Positions 33,110 through 44,387 of a DNA stretch of 64,000 nucleotides are shown piece after piece (within the stretch, counting starts at the first letter, position 1; every line of letters starts with the position of its first letter). The DNA is from Liquidambar formosana. Taxonomy: Eukaryota; Streptophyta; Magnoliopsida; Saxifragales; Altingiaceae. Below the pieces are notes generated by a model. That model was not told where the DNA came from and ran no database searches. It saw nothing but the letters and a program-made list of their open reading frames with translations. The stretch spans positions 37,538,790 to 37,602,789 of the forward strand of contig CM077826.1 in NCBI GenBank assembly GCA_039720395.1, given 5' to 3'. The position numbers and the translations under genes are program-made.

Positions 33110-34394
33110 TTGGACTCAAATTTTGAACCCGAGATAGCTAACAAAGGGACTAATGAAAGGAACTTTGACCTTGAGGCTTGTTTGAAAGCCGTCATGGCCA
33201 AGCTTGACCACACCGCCAAGACATCCGATACAGCATTGAAAATGGCTCAAGAGAACCAACAGAAGATGGCGGATCTCGAACAGAATGGCTCTAAGGCCCA
33301 TTCCTCGGGTATACCTCATGGGGCTAACACCAAAGAGGGACCTCAATCCAATAAGAACACCAAAACAAGGGGGGAAAGTAGTTCAAAACCTGTAGTCATC
33401 AACCTAGAAGGGGAAACCAAAGGAAAGGGTACCAGTAATGATTCTGTGTTAGCTAGCAAGGTAGAAGCGTTGGAGAGAACTATAAAAGGGATTCGTAGGG
33501 CTGATGACATGATCGATGTGAGGACTTTATCTCTATTTCCAACAACTCGTATTCCATTACAATTCAAGATGCCAGAGTTGGAGAAATTTGATGGGACGGG
33601 CTGTCCTAAGACTCATTTGAAGATGTATGTGCGAGCTATGCACCTTCGAGGGGCCACTGACGAGCTTTTGGCTCAAATGTTCCATGAAACCTTGGCCACT
33701 TCCGCTTTGAAATGGTTTTTATCATTGGATGAGAATAGGACTCGGACTTGGGAGGACATATGTAATGAATTCTTGGAGCACTACAAGTACAATACGGAGG
33801 TGGACGTTACTCGAAGAGACTTAGAGACTACAAAACAAGGGGCTAATGAAACCTTCTCTGGATTCATTACAAGGTGGAGACGAAAGGCTTCTCAAATGGT
33901 GAACTGACCCAATGAAGAAGAGTAGATTCAGATGGTAGTTAAGAACCTCCTCCCTATCTACCATAAGCATCTATTTGCAAGCTATTTTCCAAACTTTAAG
34001 GCCTTGATTGGGGCTGGAACTCAAGTAGAAGATGCCATTGGTGACGGTACAATTGAGGAAGATGAGACATTAGGGAACTCCCGAACTGGAAGTAATGGAA
34101 AGACACATAGGCATGTTAATGCCATATCTCCCCGACAGTCCCGCCAATTTACCAAACTCTACATGCCATTAAGCGATGTTTTTGAGAAGTTGAAGGTGAA
34201 AGGTTTGCTTCAACCCCTTGACCCAGCACCGCTACCTAACCTTACCTCGTCGCTTTAAAGAGAATGAGTATTGTAACTTCCACCAAGGCAAGGGGCATAG
34301 CACTGATCGATGCCCAAGGTTGAAACATGAAATCCAAGACCTCTTTGACAAGGGAATTGTCTCTCCACCTAAGGCACCCAATCATTCACTCTAA
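33110..34394 (+). pseudogene. Element B gag, decayed
   Basis: The protein closely matches element A Gag from FDLEACLKAVMAKLDHTAKT through the capsid-like segment LKWFLSLDENRTRTWEDICN to a single zinc knuckle (YCNFHQGKGHSTDRC at about 34268-34312). Stops at 33905-33907 (TGA) and 33923-33925 (TAG) and a frameshift near 34250 break it. The second knuckle of element A and the acidic tail are missing. It cannot make full Gag. Confidence 0.85.
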
Positions 34395-35109
34395 AGGCAA
34401 TCCATTTAATGCTTACTGTCGCACCAATTTTGTCATGACTGTTTGTGATAAAGAGTTTAGGTTGTTTGTCCTACAGAAGACTTAGGGTTTATTTCTTTGT
34501 TTTCTAGTTATTTGATTGTTTTCGTCTTTCAAGTCAAATGTCCTTTGAAGTTTTGAGTCTTTTGAGTCCTAGTCATTGTCAATGTGTTCACCTTCATTCT
34601 CTCAATAAAAAGTTTGATTTCAATAATTCTATTGTCTCTCTATTTCTCTTGTCCTCAATCAATTGACAATCAAAGTGGCATTAAAATATTTCCTAAGAAG
34701 CTTGAAAGCTCTTCCCACTAAAAGAGCAAACATAATGAATGATGAATGAGCTGCAATTAATTAACTTGGAAACAATGAGAAGTCCAAAATGGTAAACATA
34801 GGGGCCACCCGCCCACTACACTACATGAAGACCTAAGCCAAGCAACTTGAGAAGATCTTGAAACCCTTGCAAGAAGCAATTCAGAGATCAAAAGAAGAAA
34901 TCAATTAGCATGGTGAGCTTTTGGAGATATTTATTTCCCTCTCCCTCAAAAGACAAAAAAAAAAAACAAAAAAAAAGTCAAAAGAAAAAATTGTGAAAAA
35001 AAAAAAAGAAAAAAGAAAGAAAAGAGCACAACAAAGAAAAAAAGTACAAAAAGAAAGGGAAGGGATTAACATACATCCAAAAGCATTTAGAAGGAAAATC
35101 GATCAGAAG
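34395..35109 (+). other. Unrelated filler replacing pol in element B
   Basis: About 700 bp between the gag remnant and the integrase remnant, with no similarity I can see to element A pol. It is AT-rich, with an AATAAAA signal near 34604 and A-rich runs from 34955 to 35060. No convincing coding sequence; the short lysine-rich frame at 34921-35211 mostly reads the A-runs. Confidence 0.5.
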
Positions 35110-35420
35110 AAGGCCTTGTGTTCAAAGAGGACTACTACCTATGTTCGTGACCCGCGGGAAAAGTTCAAGCCAAATGAGAGTGGTCCCTATGTGGTTATGT
35201 GTAGAGCCTAGGCCTGCTAGGTTGAAAACCTATAAAGGCGACCTAGGCAAAAGTTAGGGCTTTTGAAAAAAAAAATGATAAAAAAAAATAGAATGCCTTG
35301 AATTACGAAGACCTGATTCTCTACCAAAAAAGAAATGTTAGTTTGGTTAATGTCTTTTGAAGATCAAAGTGGAGATACGTAGGCAGCCCATAAAGTTACT
35401 TTGGGTGCGGTCCAATTCAT
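35110..35420 (+). pseudogene. Element B integrase C-terminal remnant and post-pol block
   Basis: The residues TYVRDPREKFKPNESGPYVV correspond to FNPRGKFKPSWGGPYII in element A integrase and end at a TAG. Next come the conserved CTGCTAGGTTGAAAACC...GGCGACCTAGGC block (about 35210-35255) and GGAGATACGTAGGCAGCCC (35365-35385), also found after pol in element A. So one end of the deletion lies in the last codons of integrase. Confidence 0.8.
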
Positions 35421-36689
35421 TGAAAAAAAAAAACAAAAAAGAGGAAGAAAGAAAGAGGCTTTACATATAACTAACCATTGAAGGCAATTCTTTGTGACTA
35501 AGTTAAGAAGAAACGGTCTTATTCATCAAATTAGTGAGCTAAAATACTACATGCCACCGAGAAAGTTAATTTGATTATTCTTCTTGTTCTTGTTTGGTTT
35601 GAGTCCTTCAGATGTCCCCCCATTTACCTCCTTCGCCTCTCTTGAGTCTTGTGTATTTCTAGTGGTCATAGACCTCGTCCTTTGAAAGTCTTCAGTCATA
35701 ATGATTCATTTGTGGGTTCCATCAAATTCTATATCTTCTTACCTTTTGACTTAGACTCTTGTCATGGATTTAATTATGGAAAAGGGGCACCAGTAACCAT
35801 TATGAAACGATTTGCCTTAGCTATAGGCATGTGATTTTGTGAGATTAGGGCTGATTTATTTTGCTCAATTGAAAAATGTGAATGTGCTATGAACCTGGGG
35901 GCTGATTATGCTTGTTGAAGAAGAATTTGAATGAATGCTGGGGCTGGTTTATCTTGTTCAGAGAACTTAAATGAATTGGTGAAGAGAATGGGCTGGGGCT
36001 TCATGAGTTGCATTTCTTTGCGCTAGTGAGAAAGGAAAGAATGGAAAAAAAAAAAAAAAAGGTAAAGAAGAAGAGCCCGCTAGGTTGAAAACCCGAAAGG
36101 GCAGCCTAGGCAAAAATTAGGGCAACCTGCTAGGTTGAAAACCCGTAAGGGCAATCTAGGCAAAAGTTAGGGTTTTGAAAAAAGAGAAGCGAAGAAAGAA
36201 GAAGAGAAGAAGAGGTGATTCCACTCCATTCCTATAACTTGAAAAAGAATTCATGGGTTTGATCCGATCCTCCGAAAATTGCATTGTTTCCTAAGAAGGC
36301 TCGACCACCATTTTATAAACAAAGAAAAATGCTTTTGAAAATTCCATGATTGTGCTAAGTATGTAAAGAGGTCTTTAAGGAAAAAGAATGATAGGTTTGC
36401 AAAACCACTTCCAGTAAATCTTTCTGTGCATGGCTTTGAATTTGTGCTAATAAATCTGTATGAATCAATTTTACTTGAGTTGATTGATTAATTGATGTGT
36501 GCATTAGTAATATGCAGTGTTCATTGAGTTTTGGAAGTTCATTTTCCAATGATCATATTTGACTAGTTTTCATTTTTGGTTGTGTGGTTGATAGTTTCTC
36601 TCCATATGGTGTTGGCTTAGTCTCTATACCATTCCTGTCTTATGAATAGTGACTCCCCACTTAACTAGCGTCTTCGTAGGCTCTCTCGA
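35421..36689 (+). other. Element B 3' region with repeated post-pol blocks
   Basis: Non-coding. The post-pol block occurs twice more in tandem at about 36075-36120 and 36126-36172 (GCTAGGTTGAAAACCCG, then AGGGCA...CTAGGC). Purine-rich microsatellite-like runs flank them at 36040-36070 and 36178-36215. No antisense cargo gene is present here, unlike element A. Confidence 0.6.
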
Positions 36690-38640
36690 GTATTCACATG
36701 TACTCACCCCGAGTATTCACCAGTACTCACCCCGAGTATTCACATATACTCACCCCGAGTATTCACCAATACTCACCCTGAGTATTCATCCCTACTCATC
36801 CCTGAGTATTCACCAATACTCACCCTGAGTCTTTACCCCTACTCATCCCCGAGTATTCACATGTACTCACCCCAAGTATTTACCTCTACTCATCCCCGAG
36901 TATTCACATGTACTCGTCCCTGAGTATTCATATGTACTCACTCCGAGTATTCATCTCTACTCGTCCCTAAATATTCGCCAATACTCTCCTCTCGAGCATT
37001 GACCCTTGTTCGTATTGATTCCAAACCCCTTCATCATGCCTCTTCTAGTCATATGTTATTGTTTTAGGTATTGACTTCTACCTATGCAATCTCTCGGCAT
37101 TCTGTGAGTATTGACCCCTATTCATCACCAACAGTGACTTTTGTTCATATAGTGAGTATTGACTCCTACTCATTTCAAGCATTGACCTTTGCTTATATAC
37201 ATTTTACCTTGAGCATTGACCCTTGCTCATATAATTTTCTTTGTGAGTATTGACTCCTACTCATTTCAAGCATTAACCTTTGCTTGTATACATTTTATCT
37301 TGAGCATTGACCCTTGCTCGAATAATTTTTTTTTTTGAGTATTGAATCCTACTCATTTCAAGCATTGACCTCTGCTTATATATATTTTATCTTGAGCATT
37401 GACCCTTGCTCGAATGATTTTCTCTGTGAGTATTGAATCCTACTCATTTCAAGCATTGACCTTTGCTTATATACATTTTACCTTGAGCATTGACCCTTGC
37501 TCATATAATTTTCTTCGTGAGTATTGACTCCTACTCATTTCAAGCATTGACCTTTGCTTGTATACATTTTATCTTGAGCATTGACCCTTGCTCGAATAAT
37601 TTTCTCTGTGAGTATTGAATCCTACTCATTTCAAGCATTGACTTCTACTTATATACATTTTATCTTGAGCATTAACCTTTGCTCGAATGATTTTCTCTGT
37701 GAGTATTGAACCCTACTCATTTCAAGCATTGACCTTTGCTTATATACATTTTACCTTGAGCATTGACCCTTGCTCATATAATTTTCTTTGTGAGTATTGA
37801 CTCCTACTCATTTCAAGCATTGACCTTTGCTTGTATACATTTTATCTTGAGCATTGACCCTTGCTCGAATAATTTTCTCTGTGAGTATTGAATCCTACTC
37901 ATTTCAAGCATTGACCATTGCTTATATACATTTTATCTTGAGCATTGACCCTTGCTCGTATGACTTTCTCTGCGAGTATTGAATCCTACTCATTTCAAGT
38001 AATGACCCTTGCTCGTAAGTTTTTCTTTATAAGTATTGATCTTTACTCATAGCAAGCATTGACCCTTGCTTGTGTGTTTTTAAGTATTAACTTCTATTCT
38101 CAGTATGGATATTGAATTCTATCCATCATGGGTTCTCGTTTGAGTAATGACTCTTACCCATACGATGTCTTATTGGCTCTCCTGAGTATTGACCTATACT
38201 CATTCCGAGTATTGATATATACTCATCCTAAGTATTGACCCATCCTTACCCTGAATATTGTCGCATATTCATCTTGAGTATTGACCCATACTCACCCTAT
38301 GTATTGACCCAACTCATTCTAATCATTAAAGCATATTTGTCCCGAGTATTGACTGGTACTCACCCCAAGTGTTGACCTTCACTATGATTCCTTTTGAGTA
38401 TTGATGGGTACTCACTCCGAGTGTTGACCTCCACTCATATTTATCCCTACTCCTTTCGAGTATTGACTGTTACTCATCCTGAGTGTTGACTTTCACTCCC
38501 AATACTGATCTTTATTCTCTTCGAGTATTGACTTGTACCCATCCTAGGTGTTGACCTTCACTTAGAGTTGCATCTACTTGTCCTAGGTATTGACCTTTAC
38601 CTAGACATTGACTTCTAATTGCTTAAGATATGTGATGAAT
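36690..38640. repeat. Array of mini-hairpin modules in the 3' region of element B
   Basis: About 1.9 kb is built from 18-nt modules of the form NNNNN-TTGACYYN-N'N'N'N'N', for example GAGTA-TTGACTCC-TACTC, AAGCA-TTGACCTT-TGCTT, GAGCA-TTGACCCT-TGCTC, GAGTG-TTGACCTT-CACTC and CTAGGTA-TTGACCTT-TACCTAG. Between 37150 and 38030 three modules form a unit of 91-92 bp repeated about ten times. The left part (36690-36960) uses GAGTA-TTCACNNN-TACTC. Stems vary while remaining paired; the loop core TTGAC is steady. Confidence 0.9.
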
Positions 38641-38715
38641 TCCATAGGATGATGGAGTTCTCCATTTGAATTTGATGCAATTACTCTCCCAAGCAATAAT
38701 GGGATGTTCTTTTAT

Positions 38716-38758
38716 CATTGGTTCGCAAGTGAAACTTGCTGCACCAATGAAGGGCTTC
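38716..38758 (+). promoter_or_regulatory. Hairpin and polypurine tract of element B
   Basis: CATTGG...CCAATG (38716-38749) encloses GCAAG-TGAAA-CTTGC and is followed by AAGGGCTTC directly before the 3' LTR. It is the counterpart of 6504-6545 in element A. Confidence 0.72.
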
Positions 38759-39467
38759 TGTCACACCCCATTTTTGCACCACCTTACTAGGGTTTGTCAT
38801 TCCATGCATGTTTTTGTTTTGTTTTTTAGTCTAGTTACTTGCATTAGTTTTCTAGAATCATAAGGACATTGGATATGAATTTTGGTTCAATTTGGAGTTG
38901 ATCTTGAGGGTTAATAAGAACTTTTGTGACTTGAGGGGCATAACCGTCTTTTAGGTCACAAACTTTCTATTTAACCTTGAAATGATCTCCAAGTTGTCAA
39001 TTGGACTTCATGAGGATGCATTTGAGGTATTTATGGGTTCAATTTGATGAATTGATGGTTCGGGATTAAAATGGCTCAATACGGTCCAAGTTGGTTAAGA
39101 GACCCACTTCGGGTTGGCTCAAATTGGCTCATGATTTTCACTCAATTCCCACCCATTTGACTTTAATTAGTCTTAATTTCATTCCCAAAGATGTTTTGGA
39201 AGGTTGAATTTTGAATTAGAAAGCATTCGGTGCGACCCTGTGTGCATACCTAAGCTTAGCGACGGTGGTGCATAGCGGTTAGCCGTCTTTGTAAAACCCA
39301 ACCATACAGCCATGGCTAGGGATTTTTGCCCTAAAATGTCTTAAATTAAATTCCTCATCGAAGCACGGTGGTTTTGGCTTTCGTTTCGTCAAAATCGGAG
39401 TTGATTTGACCCCCGAAACACATTTGGAAGCCGAAATGGCTCAAATAAGGCAATTGCTGACGGCGCG

Positions 39468-39568
39468 CTCGGGTGACCATCTGGGGCTTGGCGGCTAACC
39501 ACCCAGCCCAGGTGGTTAGCCGCCCAAGGCTAGGTGGTTAGCCGCCCAGCCCTGGGTGGTCAGCCGAG
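39468..39568. repeat. 101-nt GC-rich inverted repeat, element B 3' LTR copy
   Basis: Matches 29589-29689 with a few substitutions. Confidence 0.85.
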
Positions 39569-40326
39569 GTACTTCGCCATTTTTTAGGGTTTTTTGATTC
39601 CCTTCCTATTTTGACGTATTTTTCCGCCTCCAGCTGCCTTTCCATCATATTTTCAGCCCTATTTGAGTGCCTTGAGCCCCAAGAGAGTCTCTAAGGACCC
39701 TTGGATTAATATTTAGGGTTTTAATCCCAACCATTGATTGATTCCACTCAATCCCTATAAATACCCCTCCATACTTCAGCATTAAGGGAGGCAATTTCTG
39801 AAGTGGGAGGCACATTGGAGGCTATGACAGCCATCCTTAGGATAGTTTAACCTAAATTTTGAGTGAGAGAGTGAGAGAAAAAGCTTGAAGGAGGGCTGGA
39901 GCATTGCTTGAAGGCTTGAAAGAAGGAATTCCCAGCAGTACACAAGAGAAGGAGGACTCTCTACAGCAGCAACCATAGGTATACCCTCTCTTCCCCTCTT
40001 CTCTCTTTTAAAGTTAGGGTTTTTGCATAGAATAGCATGACTTCATGTCAAAGCTTATGTCTTTATCATGTCTTGTTGCTTCTATTAGCTAGTATACATG
40101 TTTAGGATGATATTCATGGGCTGCTTAGTATGCTAGGATGCTATTCCATGTGATTTATTGCATGTTTGGGACTCTAGGGTTTCCTTAGTGCTGAAATTGG
40201 TTTTCTGCATGAAATAACTCTTTTGCATATTAAAGCTTGTGTCTTTATCATGTCTTGTTGTTTCTATTAGCTAGTATACATGTTTAGGATGATATTTATG
40301 GGCTGCTTAGTATGCTAGGATGCTAT

Positions 40327-41733
40327 TGTTGTCCCAAGTAAATAACCCTAGAGGGGGGTGAATAGGGTTATAGGCTAATTAAAAAGAAATTATAGCAATC
40401 AAAAATCAGATTATTGCAAGCAAGATTAAATGTAAGATAATGCAATAATAAAGAGATAAAGGGAAATAGAATGCAAACGATATAACGAGGTTCGGCCTCC
40501 CGCCTACGTCCTCGCCTCAAGAGCGCGCTTGAGGATTCACCAATCCACTATCACTCTCCTTCAAGGTGGAGCAGCAAACCTTTACAACTTGAGTGTTCTT
40601 TACCAACACTTAGCCAAATGCACTCTTCTCAAGTGCTTACAAGTGAGGGTATTCACAACCCTTCTGATACAAAGTATTTAGAGATGATTTTATGCTCAAA
40701 GAAAGCTCTCTCAAAGAGTAAATACACAGAAATTGAAAGCACACTTCAGCTATTGATTGATTTCAATGAATGCTCACAAGAGGAATTAGGGCTTGTAATT
40801 GATTTTCTTGCTTTAACTCAATGAATGCTCATAAATGAGCTCAAGCCTTGTATTTATACTTAAGCGGTCCAAAATAGCCGTTCTGGAACAATAAATGCCG
40901 GGAAAAGAAGTTTGGTGGGCAATAAATGCTTCAAATGTCCGTTAAAAAACTAGCCGTTATACTTCTCCCCGAGGGTTTCAGCCGGCTAAAACATCTTTCA
41001 GCCGTCTGAAATATCCCTTTCAGCCGTCTGAGTAAGGCTGCTGATTATTCCAGAGAGGGTGTAAAATGGAACAAGAGAACATGTCATTCAGCCGTCTCAA
41101 AGCTGCATTTCAGCCGTATGAAACATTCTTTCAGCCGTCTGATTAAGGCTGCTGAATATTCCAGAGAGGTTAACATATGGCATATTGGACAAGCCTGCTC
41201 CTTTAGCCGTCTGATCATTCTTTCAGCTGGCTTAAACTGACATTTCAGCCGGCTCAATGAGCCGTCTGAAAAATACAGAGAATGTAATTTTTTAGGAGTT
41301 CATATTTTCAGCCTGCTGAAAAGGTTCAGCCTGCTGAAACAGCATTTTCAGCCGTCTGAAACTCTCTGTTTTCAGACCATGAAATTTCAGTAAGTCCATG
41401 TTCTAGGCAATTTGTTTTAGGCTTTCATGATAAACAATTTAGCATAGTTCTAAACCCTTTTTAACCTTTTGTGAGCAATAATTGAAATTAATCTTACATA
41501 TGGGTTCCTAAACTTTTCACACATAGGCTTGTGCTCGATAATGGAACCATTTGCTCTGTTTTCTTTAAGAACTTGTGCTTTGTTTGCTTTTGCAAGTTGA
41601 TCCTTGATCCTTGAGACATTGAATGGCTTTGATACCTGTCTAGATTCATCACTTAACTGCTCATTAGTCCTTAAACATCTTATTATGTATTGTTATCATC
41701 AAAACCTCGGGGATTAAACCATTTAAGCCAACA
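40327..41733. mobile_element. Solo LTR nested in element B 3' LTR
   Basis: 1407 bp with ends TGTTGTCCC and GCCAACA, flanked by GCTAT at 40322-40326 and 41734-41738. Removing it and one GCTAT restores the element B LTR. No internal coding region is present, so it is what remains after LTR-LTR recombination. The motif GAGGGGGGTGAATAGGGTT near its left end suggests a Copia SIRE-like LTR, from memory only. The short frame at 40618-40824 is not convincing as a gene. Positions 40975-41365 hold a cluster of TTCAGCCGTCTGAA-type palindromes. Confidence 0.9.
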
Positions 41734-43277
41734 GCTATTCTATGTGATTTACTGCATGTTTGGGACTCTAGGGTTTCCTTAGTGCTGAAATTGGTTTTCT
41801 ACATGAAATAACTCCTTTGGATATTAAAGTTTATGTTTTTATCATATTTTGTTGTTTCTATTAGCTAGTATGCATGTTTAGGATCATATTCATGGGTTGT
41901 TTAGTATGTTAGAGTGTTATTTCATGTGATTTTATGCACTATTGTGATTCTAGGGTTTCATTCATCCTTGTTTTAGGGAAGTTGCATATAGCATGATAGC
42001 TTAGGATTTCTCTTTAGTTTTTCTTCATAGTTGCTGCATATGTGTTGCATATTAGATAACTATGATGTTTTTGCATCCATATTAGTTGATTTTAGGGATT
42101 TTTGCATGTCATTGCATATAGGGCTGGATTAGGGCTTAGTTAGCTTATTATTCATGTTGTTTGCATGACTTGTGGTTGATTTTAAGCCTTATTTCAATTC
42201 TGTCCAGATCTGTTTAATGGCTTTAATGATGAGTTTTGAGCATGTGTTAGCCTATGTTTAAGCATGATAATTGCTTGATTGGAACCTAGCTTGGTTGGTT
42301 GGTATTCTTGGTATGTTTTACATGCAAATTGCAGGTGCTTGACAGGTACAACAGGTGCAACTCCCCCACCAATGTGGGGGGGGTTATTTTTGGCTATTGC
42401 GAGATGAAATCTTGCAAATAAGGTAATTACCCTATGCAATAGGGTGGTTATTTTGACAGGTTGCTTTTGCTTAAGGTAAGTAGGGTATGAGGGTGCCCCA
42501 ATTCACCCTTCTTTCCTTTCCTTGAAACTTTCCCTTTCTCCCCTCCTAGGGTTATTTCCTAATAGGGGAATATAGTAATTCCTATAGTATCCTTTCATAA
42601 AAATACCTTTTAAATCAAAGTTTCCATCTTTATCAAACTTCATATTTATTAAAGATCTTTTGAGAATCATTTATTTTTGGAAACTTACCATGTTTTTTTT
42701 GAAAGGAAACTTAGGGTTTACCATAGGCCTCTATTAGGTTATAACCCTATTCCTTTTCGAACTACGTGGACTTTGATCCATGTATTTCCATACATGGTAC
42801 GTAGGCGCTCTTCGTGAGGTTCAAGTCCGCCCTAGGATACTAAGTATCCTAGGTTTTCTCTCTCCTCTTTCTTTTTTCTGCTTTTCTTTGATTTAATTGA
42901 TTATATGGATGAATGGATGGATGATATGCATGCTGTCTTGTAATGATAATTGTTGATTTGATGTGTGATTAAGACTTTGATTTAGCCCAATTAAATTAAG
43001 AGACTGTTTAGGGCGATATGGGTGCCTATAGGCTTTGCCTAGAACCTTCCCATATCGTAACTTAGCCTCCGAATCCCCGATTTCTTTAGTTTCCAAAAGA
43101 TCTTTTGCCTTACCATTTTTAAACATGGAGTCATTCTTTTGTTTTCCTAAAACAAAACTGTTTTTTTAGGGTTTTCCTTGTTTCCTTTTAAAAAATAAGG
43201 TGGCGACTCCCTTTTCCTTTTTCAAACCTAAGGTTTCTTTTAAATCCTTGTGGGCCGCGCTTTTTCGTGGGTCCACA

Positions 43278-43390
43278 GTCTCCTTTTTTCTTCTTTATAT
43301 AGACGAGATTGGCTAGCCAACTTGGGTACTTCACCTCCCTTATAAACCTCGCTTTTAACAGCTTATCCACTTCAACAGAAATCGTTTAAG
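43278..43390 (-). pseudogene. Element C reverse transcriptase, N-terminal fragment
   Basis: VDKLLKARFIREVKYPSWLA followed by NLVYIKKKKGD, the start of Tat-type RT, ends at the GTCTC duplication where element B is inserted. The RT resumes at 28879. Confidence 0.75.
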
Positions 43391-44387
43391 CTCGATCGTT
43401 GAATAACCTCCGTTGTTTCTGAATTACGGGCTTGCAGCTCAGGTTCACCTGTAGTTCGTGCTCGATAATCTTCGAGTCAATTCCAGGCATCTCGTGGGGT
43501 GACCAAGCAAACACATCAACATTATCCTTCAGAAACTAGAATAGTTCTACAGCATCGGCCTTATTCAGTGACTTCCCAATCCAAATGAATTTCTCTAGAT
43601 TCTCAGGATTAATTTTTTTTTTTTTTTACTAATTCTTTCCCAATTCGATCCCAGGGCTCTAAAGCAGTTTCTTCTACCCCGGGCCGCTCATCCTTTCATT
43701 GCTATAAGGGGTTTTGATCAGCTTTGGCTTTTTCTTCTGTTCTAGCACCTATTTCGAGGCCTTGGTTTTGCCAGCCCCAGAGTTAGGGAGGCATGGAATT
43801 TTAGACTTGATTTTATCTTGCGAGGAGGTTAGGTGGCCTGCGTATTTCACCAAGAAACACTCTTTGGCTGCTACTTAACTTCTTTTAATCTCCATGATTT
43901 CCTCCAGACTTGGGAACCTGATAGATTAATGGTAAGAGGATGGAACAGCCTTGATGGCGTGGATCCATAGTCACCCGGGAATTACATTGTAGGCTGACCT
44001 TTTTTGAATTACCATAAAAGTCTCCATGGACTGAACTGGCCCGACCCGAACTAGGAGAGTTATCTATCCCAATGAGAAAGTCATGTTTCCATTGAAAGCC
44101 TTCAAGCTGATGTGGCAAGGTTTAAGGTCAGAGTCTTTCAGTCTGAGTTGCCTAAACAGTTTCTAGAACATCACGTTCACCGATGCCCTATTATCCATAT
44201 AGACCTTCCCCACATCATAGTTCTTAATAAGCATCCGTACTACCAAGGCATCATTATGGGGACATCATACTGCCCCATCAGACTCAATGTCTCCAAAGAA
44301 TAAAAGTTTTTCCACTAGACTTTCCTTCATCCCGAGGAAGTAGCATTAGCTCACTCTCGATATCACTAACTTCGGCATTCTAACAAG
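43391..44387 (-). pseudogene. Element C protease and protease-RT spacer, decayed
   Basis: Around 44140-44260 the minus strand encodes ALVVRMLIKNYDVGKVYMDN followed by RASVNV, a protease active-site region in which the usual D-S/N-G-S has become DNRAS. Further on, LVRVGPVQSMETFMVIQ matches the second half of Tat proteases. Stops occur in between. The segment 43391-43885 is spacer with remnants of the linker to RT. Confidence 0.65.

Larger units (their letters stand above)
28880..43277 (+). mobile_element. Element B: non-autonomous Tat-type retrotransposon related to element A
   Basis: LTRs 28880-31985 (3106 bp) and 38759-43277 (3107 bp after removing a nested solo LTR and its duplication) are flanked by GTCTC at 28875-28879 and 43278-43282. 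The primer-binding site equals that of element A and the gag is clearly homologous. Protease, RT, RNase H and nearly all of integrase are missing. By eye the LTRs differ by roughly 1-2 percent, so it looks older than A. It would depend on proteins from a full relative such as A. Confidence 0.92.
38759..43277 (+). repeat. Element B 3' LTR, interrupted by a solo LTR
   Basis: Copy of 28880-31985 with the same internal features (inverted repeat 39468-39568, TATA 39756-39763, 182-bp repeat from 40050). The insertion 40327-41733 plus its GCTAT duplication accounts for the extra length. Confidence 0.95.

Noticed and set aside
34921..35211. Lysine-rich 96-aa protein
   Set aside because: Most of it translates A-rich low-complexity sequence; only the end is an integrase remnant.
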